From the NCBI RefSeq assembly GCF_000247815.1, contig NC_021683.1, positions 14,773,409 through 14,837,408 of the forward strand: 64,000 nt of DNA. Reading direction: 5' to 3'. The notes under the pieces are model-generated. The model saw nothing but the letters and a program-made list of their open reading frames with translations. It did not search any database and was not told where the DNA came from. This DNA is from Ficedula albicollis. Taxonomy: Eukaryota > Chordata > Aves > Passeriformes > Muscicapidae. Below, one piece after another: positions 46,911 through 58,861 of the stretch (position 1 is the stretch's first letter; every line of letters begins with the position of its first letter). The position numbers were made by a program, and so were the translations under genes.

Positions 46911-49900
46911 CCTTTCCCTGTGTCCTGAATGTCCCTGAGAAGGCTTGATGGCTGCGTGCCTTCCCTACCTTGTCACAGCACAGAGACTTGAGGAAAGATG
47001 CAGCACAAACAAAAGAAAATTGAAATCAGTTCTTTTTCAGACACCCTCACCTGATGCCAAAGCCCAGAGCAGAATGTGCAGGCAGCCAGGCCCAGCCTGC
47101 AGCTGCCTTTTCCTTGGTGCCACCAGTTATCTCTGGGCAGTCAGGGCAAGATCTGGTAGATGGACAGTGGGACAGTGTGTGCCATTCAGTGTCAGTTGCT
47201 TTGGTTTGCCTGAGGCCTCTCTGAAAAAAGGTGAATCAAGCAGTGGAAAATCAAAATAAATGATCCTGGAATGTTGTGTTCTCTAGTTCCAAGATTTGTT
47301 TAAGATATATTCAGATTTTTAAAAATGCATAATTATGTCACTTTTCCAGATAAGCTTTCTCTAAGTGAGCTTTTTTACAGTAAATAGAGTACTTATTTTT
47401 CTGTTGCAAAATGCTTGTTTTTCAAGTGAGCCAATAAGATGACTTGTTAAAGAAACATGACCTTCGTTAACTGAATTTAGTGAAGTACCTTGAAATTTCC
47501 TATGCCTGACTATGACTCTTATCCTGTCATTTGTGTGGCATTTTAGAAAGGGGATTCTTGTGGGAAAGGCAGAGTGGCAGGGGCAGTGGCAGCAGGACTG
47601 TGCCTGCAGGAGCTGCAGGGCAAACACAGGACCTGCCACTGCCTCACCTCCTACCCAACTGTTCTAGGAGGGCAGGAAGGGATTGTTGTTTTCTCAGCTG
47701 GTCAGGATTTCCTTTTTCCAGGGCTGCCAGTGACAGCCAGGGATTTGTGGCACTTGCTCTCACTGGGTTTGAGACCGAGCAGGTCTGTGTTTGGTATGTG
47801 TACTGTGGTGGTAAAAGCCTCTTGCACTGGGGCAAACTCACCATGGGGATCCAAAGGGAATAAAGTCTTTACAGTGATGTTCAGTCCATTACTGCCAGCT
47901 GTAGGATTGGGGAACAACCCAAAATCCTCCCACAAAAAGCTGAACTGCTCTTTGGAAGAACTTAGAGGAGGTGGTCATAGTGAGCCTGGAAGGGCATGAG
48001 ACACTGAAGAACACAGTCCTTGGCTTCCAAGACACACAGGAGGGCCTCTAAACCTGGAAGGAAAAGATAGGTGGAAGAAAGATTTGCATGTTGGACCATG
48101 TCCAAGCAAATACCAGCATTCCTGTCTGGGAATTTGCTCAAGGACAGTTACCCCAGCAGAGATATGAGTGGAGTCTGCAGTGCCAGGAGAGTTCTAACCC
48201 TTCCACCAAGGGCTGGCCACACAAATGAAACTTGCCTGTGTTTGGACTGGGAGTCCTCTGGCCAGCTCTTCATTGCTGCTGCTCTTTTCTCAAGGGTAGA
48301 GAGTATTTCTCAGAGCCTCAACTTCCTTCTAAGGGAGAGAACTAAAATTTTTCCACAAGAGGAAGAAGAAAATCTGCCTAAATTGATCTAAATAAATAGC
48401 TGAGGCTTTGAAGCAGTGAAGCATGTCTAAGAGCAGTTATGCTTCTATTCCAACTTCAGCCCTACCCCAGCTGGTCTGTACATAAACAGGTATTTGCTTT
48501 GCTCTGATACTTTTGTTCCATCACTTACAGAGTACATTGTCTCTTGAATTACAGACTGTGTGGTTTGGAGGAAATATATCAATCATCTTGAGTTTGTCCT
48601 TCCCTTCCTTTTGTAGCCTGTTAGCTGCAAAGGGATGTGGCAGCAAGTTTTGTGTACAATGACAAGAACAGAATTACCAAGGTCTTTTAGAATTTAATCA
48701 CATTAAAGGTGAAAAAATATTAAATCTACAACTAAAAGTAACTTTTTAATCCTTTCTGGGATCAGAATTAAGTGTGCCACTGTAGGAATAACAATTCTTA
48801 TATTCCAATTCACCATAAAACCTCAGAAATACTAAATAATAACCTGAGGATTTGATGAAAAAACTTCTAGCAAGAGCAACAGGCATCTTTTCTTTCCAGA
48901 TCTGTACCCAGGCAGAGAGAGCTCATTCCCAGCACACAGGAGAACTTCAACTTGTGAGATTGCCTTGCTTTATCTTCACTAGATGTCTGCCTTTAAAAAT
49001 GTGCAAAATGAATCCTTCCGGTTTTGGGGCCATGGTTTCCACATTCAGGCCAGCTTTGGGGTTTGTTTTGGTTTTTTTTTTTTCACAAAATACACAGCCT
49101 GTAATTGGCCCCATATTCCTGTAGTGCAGAGAAAATAAGTGGCTAAAGAGGAGACTGCAGCTTTCAGTACAGTATTTAGTCTTAAAAAAAACACTTAAAG
49201 GAATGAGAAACATTTTGAAGAAAAATTGTAAAGAATTTGGAGCCTTATTGCTTGGGAGTGTGTTGAGAACTTTTGCTAAAACATCTGTCCTTTGAGAGAG
49301 CTCTTTCTTCTGAAAAGGGCAACTGCCTCACTTCTGCTGATTGTATTTACAAAGGGCAAAGCGAGGTTTTGCCATACCCTTAATGGACAGAGGCTAGTGG
49401 CAAATCTTGCTCTTTCATAAATTTCAGCATTCCTCGTGGTGTCTGCTGTCAGAATCGATTAGGAGTAAGTGCCTGTGCTGCAGAGGCGAGGGAGGGTGGT
49501 GTGGGTCCTGCAGTGCCACAGGGAGCCGGGCAGAGAGTCCCCCAGCACCCAGGCTGGTGCCTGCGGAGGCACTGGGGACAGCACAGGCTCCTCACACAGC
49601 CTGCAGCAGGGAAACATGAGGGATGGCTGCTGGGGGCCACAGCTGAGTCATCTGTAATATAATCATAAGGAAACACACATTTTTCCTGAGAGAAAATCAA
49701 TAGAACTTTGCACTTTTCCTTGTAATATTTCCAGCCTGCGCCATCAGCTGCAGCTCGCTCACAGTTATACTGCCATAAATTCACCGCGAGTTAATGGATT
49801 TCCACAAAAACCAATGGATTTACAGCAGTGCAACAGAGCTGGTGCTAGAGCCATGCACATGTAAAAACACACGGAACAAAAAGCAGTTTGACAGCACACA

Positions 49901-51938
49901 GGTGACCTTCAAAGTGCCGAGACCTAGCGAGTAAAAAACACAATTACCCAGTTTGTGGTGTGCTCCTTTCTGGCAAAGTTCCCGAGGAGAATGGAGCCTG
50001 CAGTGCTGAGAGCTCGCTGTGCGTGGCAAGAGGGCCAGACCCACTGGAGGGAGATGGGCGAGTGAGCAGCTTCACACTGTGATGGAGAGTGCAAAAGACT
50101 GCCTGAACATGTCATTTGTCATTTCCTGAATAAAATATTTTGGAGCCTAGTCTCGCTTAGAATTAGTAAGTAAGTAAATAATGTGCTCCCAAACTTGTGT
50201 GTCAAAACTAGGTTGCTTAATGTACGAGCTGCCTTTGTTGCATTTGTTACTCCACAGCAAATTTCATGCTTAGCCAGAGGCTGGCAAAGTTCATTTATTC
50301 ATTATCCCCAAACTTTGGGCAGTTATTATTCAAACTCCCCTAGTACATCTATTTAATAAGAAGAGAACAGAAAATTGATGGGATCAGAAATGTTAAAGTC
50401 TTAATTAATGCTTTTAGCAAAGACTGATTGGAGGGGGGTTGTTGTGAGAATATTAATGCGCAGCAAGCGTGTCTGGCTGGTGTCACTGGGCAGGGGGAGG
50501 GCTCTGCCAGCCCTGCCCAGGCAGCTCTGCCCCTGCAGCCCCTGAGCTCTGTGCCTCTGTGCCACCTGTGTCACCCCAGGGCAGGGAAACCCAGTGCTGC
50601 AAGCCTTGGGAGAGCACTAAAACACCAACCTGCCAATTGCTGCTGCCAGTGGGTTTGAATGGTGAAAAAACCACTTACAGCAGATAAAGATGGGGGGTTC
50701 TTTCTTTTCTGCTCTTTCTGGGCTTTTGTGGCATTTCTGTGCTGTGCTGCAGATCCTGCGCTGCAATGGGGGCTTTGCTGTGGGCACAGGGGGACCGGGT
50801 TTGGGTTTTGTTCATGCAGGAGCAGCTACAATTACTGCACAGGAAAATTAACAGGTCCTGAAACAACGGGAACAAGAGGAAGGTTTGAAGAATCCCAGCA
50901 AGCCAGACCATAAGGAACCCCTGCATCAGCCTGTCCTGCCCCAGCACAGCAACAGCTGGGTGTGACAGGGATGGGGAGGAGGGAGGAAGGGCAAAGGGGG
51001 GGTTGTTGCTGAGTTTAGACCATGTTTATAAAGCCCAGCAACCTCTGTGAGTAGAGATGGATAATATTATAAAGGAAGCCAGTCAGGGAAAATATGTGCT
51101 TCAGATCTGTAACAATGACAATCCAAAATTTAGCCCTGAACAAGGCGGCGTTTTTTAAGTATCCATGCTAATGCCAAGGAGTGGATTGAAATCTCCTGTT
51201 TCTCCTCTGCTGCCTGCCTTCCTCCCAGTTACAGCAATTATGGACATTCCAAGTAAAACACAGTTACATTAGGAGTTGAATCGAAGAGGACTGTGATGTA
51301 CAGTCAGTTAATGGATTTCTCTATTTGTTGCATATAGATTTCCTTTCCTGTTATTATTGAACTGGTTCTTAAATCTCATATGGAAAATCATCTGTAGTGT
51401 AATACAAACTAAATTACCACGATCTTCATAAATAATTCAAAAATGTTTAGAGTTCAATTGAAGATTTTACTTTTCTAACAGAAAATTTTTGGGATTTACT
51501 CTGGGGAAGATGGGACTTTTTTTTCTATTTCATGACCACATCTTTCAAAAACTTTCATTCATCTCTGTGTTAGTACTATCCTTGAAATAGGAAGCAACAG
51601 CTTAAGTCTTTGGGAGTATTCTACAGGATGAAAAACAGATAACCACAGAAATGGGCTCTTATTCTTTTATTTTCTTGTAATTTTGCTTGGAAATCTGAAA
51701 TTATTTATTAATAAACTAAAATAGGAATTCTTCATTACTAAAATGTTTTTCAGGCTTTGAGGTTGCTCTGACAATCCAGTGAGTATTGTGACTCATTTTG
51801 GGTTTTCAGGTGATCGACATAGTACCTAGGCTGGTGTTGATATTTAGGCTGGCAGTTAAAGTCAACTGCTTGGCAAAAATTAGTAGCATATTTCTGATTT
51901 CCAAGTGTTGTGTTTTTATAATAGGTTCTAATTTCTTC
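46911..51938. other. intergenic DNA downstream of VSTM2B
   Basis: No gene recognised. In human the next gene downstream is POP4 (from memory), but no POP4-like exon is visible here. Confidence 0.6.
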
Positions 51939-52010
51939 TTTTTTTTTTTTTTTTTTTTTGGCAGGGGGGGGGGGGGGGGGGGGTTTTTTTTTTTTTTTTT
52001 TTTTTTGGCA
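51939..52010. repeat. 20-nt G run between duplicated T-tract/GGCA segments
   Basis: T21-GGCA (51939-51963), then G20 (51964-51983), then T23-GGCA (51984-52010) continuing into GAACCTG. The T-tract plus GGCA occurs on both sides of the G run, the same X-Gn-X pattern as in VSTM2B intron 1, pointing to a false join. Confidence 0.85.
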
Positions 52011-52023
52011 GAACCTGTATTAA

Positions 52024-52085
52024 CCTGTATTAACAGGCTATGTTAAATATGAACCACCTGTATTAACAGGCTATGTTAAATATGA
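52024..52085. repeat. 33-bp tandem duplication
   Basis: CCTGTATTAACAGGCTATGT followed by TAAATATGA occurs at 52024 and again at 52057, with an 11-bp partial repeat (AACCTGTATTA) just before. It lies directly after the doubtful G run, so it may share its origin. Confidence 0.85.
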
Positions 52086-52672
52086 GATTTAGCTCTAAAT
52101 TCCCATGGCAGAGTCTTTTTTTAATGCCTGTGCTGTAATTTATTTACTTACTGTTCTGGGCTGTTATATTTCAGTGCTTCCAGAGTTGTCAGAGTTGATC
52201 CAAGTGATGGATACCTGTCAGTATGTCATTGCCCAGCTGTCTTTGCAGTTTTACAAATGTGTCACCAGCCCCACAGGGACAGTGTCTGTGCTCTCAGGCC
52301 GGGTGTGAGGAAGGTCGGTGCCAGGACTCTGGCACCCTCTTGGCTTTGCCTCATCCTTCCCTCAGGAGAGCACTGTGGTGGTGGCTGTGACCCAGAGAGG
52401 AGCAGCTTGGCCACATCTTAGCCAAGAATCTGAGAACTAAATCCCCCTTGGGAATTAACGTGCCCTCTCCTGGTGTCAGGCAGCCCTGGGCTGGGGGTTA
52501 GTCTGTGCTCTGAGAATCTGAGACAGTTCTCTGGAGCCTGTGGAGATCACCAGCATGGTGTGATGACTTAAATTTGTTCTTATTTTCTGGGATCCCCTGC
52601 AAAGCACTGAAGGCAGGATGGCAGGGGTTGTATTACCAGGCTGCCAGAGCCACAGCCAGTGCAGCTCAGCAA

Positions 52673-53675
52673 AGCTCCTGCCCAGTGTCCCAGGGCACAG
52701 CTCAGCCTCACCCTCTCTGGAATGCCAGGACAGCTCCTGCCCAGTGTCCCAGGGCACAGCTCAGCCTCACCCTCTCTGGAATGCCAGGACAGCTCCTGCC
52801 CAGTGTCCCAGGGCACAGCTCAGCCTCACCCTCTCTGGAATGCCAGGACAGCTCCTGCCCAGTGTCCCAGGGCACAGCTCAGCCTCACCCTCTCTGGAAT
52901 GCCAGGACAGCTCCTGCCCAGTGTCCCAGGGCACAGCTCAGCCTCACCCTCTCTGGAATGCCAGGACAGCTCCTGCCCAGTGTCCCAGGGCACAGCTCAG
53001 CCTCACCCTCTCTGGAATGCCAGGACAGCTCCTGCCCAGTGTCCCAGGGCACAGCTCAGCCTCACCCTCTCTGGAATGCCAGGACAGCTCCTGCCCAGTG
53101 TCCCAGGGCACAGCTCAGCCTCACCCTCTCTGGAATGCCAGGACAGCTCCTGCCCAGTGTCCCAGGGCACAGCTCAGCCTCACCCTCTCTGGAATGCCAG
53201 GACAGCTCCTGCCCAGTGTCCCAGGGCACAGCTCAGCCTCACCCTCTCTGGAATGCCAGGACAGCTCCTGCCCAGTGTCCCAGGGCACAGCTCAGCCTCA
53301 CCCTCTCTGGAATGCCAGGACAGCTCCTGCCCAGTGTCCCAGGGCACAGCTCAGCCTCACCCTCTCTGGAATGCCAGGACAGCTCCTGCCCAGTGTCCCA
53401 GGGCACAGCTCAGCCTCACCCTCTCTGGAATGCCAGGACAGCTCCTGCCCAGTGTCCCAGGGCACAGCTCAGCCTCACCCTCTCTGGAATGCCAGGACAG
53501 CTCCTGCCCAGTGTCCCAGGGCACAGCTCAGCCTCACCCTCTCTGGAATGCCAGGACAGCTCCTGCCCAGTGTCCCAGGGCACAGCTCAGCCTCACCCTC
53601 TCTGGAATGCCAGGACAGCTCCTGCCCAGTGTCCCAGGGCACAGCTCAGCCTCACCCTCTCTGGAATGCCAGGAC
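52673..53675. repeat. 59-bp minisatellite, 17 copies
   Basis: Seventeen head-to-tail copies of a 59-bp unit beginning AGCTCCTGCCCAGTGTCCCA and ending ..GGAATGCCAGGAC (17 x 59 = 1003 bp). I saw no differences between internal units. Since 59 is not a multiple of three, the three forward frames read the same 59-aa cycle in rotated order, giving open frames of about 360-420 codons with no gene behind them. Confidence 0.97.
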
Positions 53676-56600
53676 AGCCACTGTGCTCCTGCTGCTCTGA
53701 GCAGGCAGGGACAGTGGGAGCACAAGGAAAAGCCACCCATCACTTCCTGAAGGGACCCTCAAGTGCCTCAAGATTTAAAAGCCTGTTTTCCCCAGAGAAA
53801 GTCATCGTGTGTGTGTGGCAGGAATTAGGATGCTGCTGAAACACCCCCCAGTGCTATACTGAATTTCCAGTGCCCTGGGAAGCCAGCAGTGCTCACCCAG
53901 AGTGTCTCAGTCTGGCTGAGCCAAGCAGTGCGTGAGCTCCGGAGCTGCACTTGCCTGGGAATGTTGATAAACCTTGGACAAAGACACAGTGTGTACATCT
54001 AAATCCAAGTCAGGCCAAGGAATAACTCCTGAGTGATGACCAAGGCTGAACCATGTCTGTCAGTGATACCTGGTACCCTGAGGGGAATGCAGCACTTTGA
54101 GAAAGTGCACAAGAGAAGCTAAAGGCAACAAAATCAAATGAGACAGAGAAAATTTACAGTTTGATTATGGAAACATCAGTTACTTTATGGCAAAATACAC
54201 TTGTGTTTGTTATTCATTTATGCTAATTCAGTGCAAGACAGTATAAGTACAATCATTCAGTGCTACAAATAATGATAATAGTGTAATCCATTTACAGAGT
54301 GCCTGGATATAATTTCAACTTTTGTAGTATAGTGGTATGAAAGTCTCAAGTTAGTTAAATGCACAGCAAGGTGCTAATTGCAATCCTGGTTAGAATGAAC
54401 CTCCAGTTATCATTAAGTCACTAATAATGACTTTGTACCCAAGCTAGCCAAGAACCAGCAGCCAGACTCCTTAGGACATCCTTTAATAATTAATAGCCCT
54501 GGCATTTCCAGAGAAGCAAGCAGGGTTTGACAAGACAGGGAAACCAACACTGAGTACCTGTTAGTGCTTCAATCCTACAGGAATCTGTGGGTGTGGCCGC
54601 CTTGCAGCTCCCCAGCAGTAGGGAGAGACAGAAGGTGGGCTCTGGGCTCAGGGTGGGGGCTCCAGTCCCAGCACAGAGCAGTCAGCAGCCACGCCAGGCT
54701 CCTGCCGGAATGGGAGCTGTAACGTGACTTAATAACAAGGCTGAATAAAAGGAAATCCAGCTTGCCACAGTGTCAAATGCGAGTAGTTGAACTTTTTACG
54801 GTATTTTTTAAGAACATAAACTCCCTTTATGAACCTAAGTTAATTATTTAATGACCAGAGAGGTCTTACATTACTTATGCTAGACTAAAGCAGTTCACTA
54901 AGGAAAACTATCTCAAAAGCAAACGTGAGGAGCTTTGTTCAGAAAGTGTTTGTCAACCTGCTAGTAAATGTGTATGGTAAAGTCAACCCAGTTTAGGCTC
55001 ATTACCTATTTACCTGCTCATTTCTATTTTAGCAACACTTGGCATTCCCAAACCAGCTGGATGGAGCTAGGACAGGTAAATAAGCAGGAACAGCATGATT
55101 TGACACAGCTCGAAGTTTCGCTCCGCTCTAAAACGAGCTTTGCTCGGTGGAAAAGAAAAAAAAGAAAGTGTGGTTTTTTTCTTCACGTGCTGAACCAAGA
55201 AGCAAAATAAGGTGTTTTCCCACCTAAACGAACTGATAAGGGGTTTTGTCATGCATCCCTAGCTAATTGGGGTGAGATGAAGTGCATAATTCCAAAGCTA
55301 TCTAGCCTGAGGGCTTGAAGAAAAGCTTAACTGCGCCTGCAAAGCAGAGTGGAGATAGCTGGTGAGACAGCTGCCTATCAGGAGGCTGCAGGCTTCCGAA
55401 CCAGCCTGACACAGGGGCTCGATCTGATTGCAGCTCCAATTCTGCCCACAGTCCTGCTGCTGGCTTCAGCAGTTACTCCGTGGCCAATAAGGCATTAAAG
55501 AGTCACAATGTACAGCTTATTTCAGGGGAAATATTTTAACAGCACAGGTGACTGTCATGCATGCATTAAGAAAACCAGGACACAGCATACCAAATTAAAT
55601 TCAGCTACAGTAAAATAATGTAACACAGCAATGCTGACCCCAACTACTAAATGCTGAGACCTGGCTTTTGCTGCACAGGTGAGATTAGGCTTTTCTGGTT
55701 TGTTTTCCTCCCTGTCTCCTTGCATATATAAATCACATATATAGTGTATATTCACAGAAATCTAGCATATATTTACTATTCAGATGTTTGAGATAAAACC
55801 CCAATATCTTAGAGGGAGAAGTATCCTTCAAGCTCTGCAGCACAAACTACGGTCTCACAGAAATACAAACTGCAGGAGGAAAATAGCCCCTACTGTGCAA
55901 CTCTTTCACTTTGTTAGATTGCAATATATTTTCTTATTTTTCATGTGTCAGATTCGTGTGACCCTGCCAGTATGTAAAAATGGTTGTTGACAGTTTCTTT
56001 GTTTTGGTTTTATTATAATGTAATTTATGGGATGCTGAAAGTCTGCAAGTACTTGTACTTGACTGACATTTCTCTGAGAGTCAAAAGATTGCTCTGTATA
56101 CTTGACTGAGATTAAAATGAGTCGACTGCATATAGCTGTTTCCTGCTTTGAAAGTGCAGGATTGGAAGGCTTCCATTAAATTGTTATTTTCAGTTATTAT
56201 TAGCTCCTAAATCAGTTAATATAATTCCTTTCCCATAATGAATGCACAGCACTGTAAGCCTAAATGCCATATTTTCAATTGATCTATTTCCACAACCTGT
56301 TTAGCGAAATAATTAAAATGATTTACAAGGCTGACCCAATATCTTAGTGGTTTAGTAAATCACACTGCCATGTGGGAGGCTCAGCTGGTTTTAAAGCACA
56401 GCTCGTGGAGCAGCAGGACCTGGGAGTGGAGCTGCTGTGCTGCACCTGGAGAGAGCTGGGCTCTGCAAACGCCTCCTCTGACCCTCAGGCAGAATGAGGC
56501 TCCAGCTGCTTTGCTCAGTCACCACCTCTGGCCAAAGATGGGCGATGTCCTGGCGCTTCCCAGCGAGAGCAGAATCTGAGTTGCAGGGAATGTATCTACA

Positions 56601-58146
56601 CTGGCAACTGGAACTGACTCTGTATGTCTATGTGAGCACCAAAAACATCTCAGCTGTGGAGTTTGGTATTTTTATATGCATGACAATGAGGGAAATTATT
56701 ATTTCTACCTTTTTTTTTCTTTTTTTTTTGTTTGTTTCAATTCATAAGAAGAGGACAACACACAACATCTATGTTTAAATGCTAGGGTTATGGAAGGGCT
56801 CAGTACAATTCGGTAGTGTCAAGACAAAGACACATTAAAGCATGCCCCACGGTCCCTTAAAATCCCTGTAAGTCAGTCCTCAGGGGGTAGGGAGGGTTTC
56901 TTCAAGACGATCTCCTTGGCACAGGAGCCCCTCCTGCAATGACATGAGCTCTCCTGACTCCTCCACGTCACCCACAGCTCACAGAGGCAAACACACAGGG
57001 CTGTTGCTGGAAGGATCTGCAGGATACTCCTGGGTTTGTTCCCAGCTCACCTCCCAGGGTTATGGAAACACTGAGAGCCCTTGGAGCAGGGGCAGAAGGA
57101 CACTACAGCAGTACTGGGAGGAGACACAGCAGCCAGACTGTGTAGCAGGAGTGGCAAGAGCCAACTAAAAGTACCATTATCAAAAGTGAGTAACAACTCT
57201 CCTCCTCATGAAGAACTGCAGTCTGGAACAAAAAAGACTGAAGTGACTTCTGTGCCCTCAGGGCAATGGCTGTTAAGCAAGGAGTGTGCAGCCAGGGCCA
57301 GCCCTCGTGGGGCCCCTCGGGGTCCTGTCCTGGCCAGCCGTGCAGGGAGGACATGCCTTAGGGACACGTGTGTGGGCAGAAGGTCACAGACCTCCTCCTG
57401 GAACATGACTCTGAAATCAGCACCTCAGACACCACTTACAATGCCTCCACTTGCAATCCCTGAGCAAGCCTCGACCTTGCTTTCAGCATCTAGTACATTT
57501 TTTTTTAGTTCTATTATTTTGCATAATTACAGAAAGAAAAGAAAAAACATCCTATATAAAAAACTTCAAAATTTGAAGACAGTTGTTGGATGCAATTTGC
57601 AGCAGATGTCATTATCTTCCTTCCCTGACCCTGACACACAACCATTTCTATTTTGCTTTAAATGATACTGTAATTTTACAATATGTATTCAGCTGGAAGT
57701 ACTCTTTTTGTTAAATAAACTTTATCCTTGTGCTGACTGCTCCAGGCTCTGAAAAGGAACACTTTTTCCTTGTGATGTTCCAAAACGTGGGTCTGAAATT
57801 CAAAAAAAAGAAGTGTTGGTAAATGGGCTGTAATCATACTGAAGGGCAAGTGAGTATTCCTCCTCTAAGGCAGAAGAAAATAAAGGAAAATCTGCTTTGC
57901 TTCTGCTGTCTCAATGCTGATAATTTTACAGATCAGAGGGCTTTTTTTAGAAAGAAGCCTGCTGTGCTGCAGTGTGTTTCAGTGCTGAGACACCCGTAGT
58001 CAAGCCCTTAATGCCACACTTGGATGTGTAAATCAGGGCCTCATTTGGTGTCCCCAGCAGCACCTGGTGCTGCCGGCAGTGGAGAGCCCTGGCAGACACC
58101 ACACAGGCACAGAGCTCCAGGCTCAGCACCAGCCTGAGCCTGCACT
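53676..58146. other. intergenic DNA between the two satellite arrays
   Basis: AT-rich sequence with GC-rich patches (about 56370-56580 and 57280-57420). The open frame of 194 codons at 57081-57665 shows no recognisable domain and is low-complexity at its end. Nothing supportable. Confidence 0.6.
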
Positions 58147-58861
58147 GGGAGCTGCATGTCTGTGCTCACTGTGCACCTGAGAGCTGCATGTCTGTGCTCA
58201 GCCCTGCACCTGAGAGCGGCATGTCTGTGCTCACTGTGCACCTGAGAGCTGCATGTCTGTGCTCAGCCCTGCACCTGAGAGCGGCATGTCTGTGCTCACT
58301 GTGCACCTGAGAGCTGCATGTCTGTGCTCAGCCCTGCACCTGAGAGCGGCATGTCTGTGCTCACTGTGCACCTGAGAGCTGCATGTCTGTGCTCAGCCCT
58401 GCACCTGAGAGCGGCATGTCTGTGCTCACTGTGCACCTGAGAGCTGCATGTCTGTGCTCAGCCCTGCACCTGAGAGCGGCATGTCTGTGCTCACTGTGCA
58501 CCTGAGAGCTGCATGTCTGTGCTCAGCCCTGCACCTGAGAGCGGCATGTCTGTGCTCACTGTGCACCTGAGAGCTGCATGTCTGTGCTCAGCCCTGCACC
58601 TGAGAGCGGCATGTCTGTGCTCACTGTGCACCTGAGAGCTGCATGTCTGTGCTCAGCCCTGCACCTGAGAGCGGCATGTCTGTGCTCACTGTGCACCTGA
58701 GAGCTGCATGTCTGTGCTCAGCCCTGCACCTGAGAGCGGCATGTCTGTGCTCACTGTGCACCTGAGAGCTGCATGTCTGTGCTCAGCCCTGCACCTGAGA
58801 GCGGCATGTCTGTGCTCACTGTGCACCTGAGAGCTGCATGTCTGTGCTCAGCCCTGCACCT
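58147..58861. repeat. 65-bp dimeric satellite, 11 copies
   Basis: Eleven copies of a 65-bp dimer made of a 32-bp monomer (GAGAGCGGCATGTCTGTGCT + CACTGTGCACCT) and a 33-bp monomer (GAGAGCTGCATGTCTGTGCT + CAGCCCTGCACCT). The first dimer starts with a divergent GGGAGCTGC. The array ends at GAGAGCTGCAGGGATGG, a truncated further monomer. Confidence 0.96.

Noticed and set aside
52574..53839. 421-codon forward frame with 59-residue repeats
   Set aside because: It is the 59-bp minisatellite read in rotating frames. Three overlapping forward frames are equally open, so there is no frame-specific constraint.
57081..57665. 194-codon forward frame as a gene
   Set aside because: No recognisable domain, no splice or promoter context, and the end is made of simple A/T-rich DNA.
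58147..58861. CRISPR-like array (regularly spaced units)
   Set aside because: The host is a vertebrate and both halves of each 65-bp cycle are repeats; there are no unique spacers.
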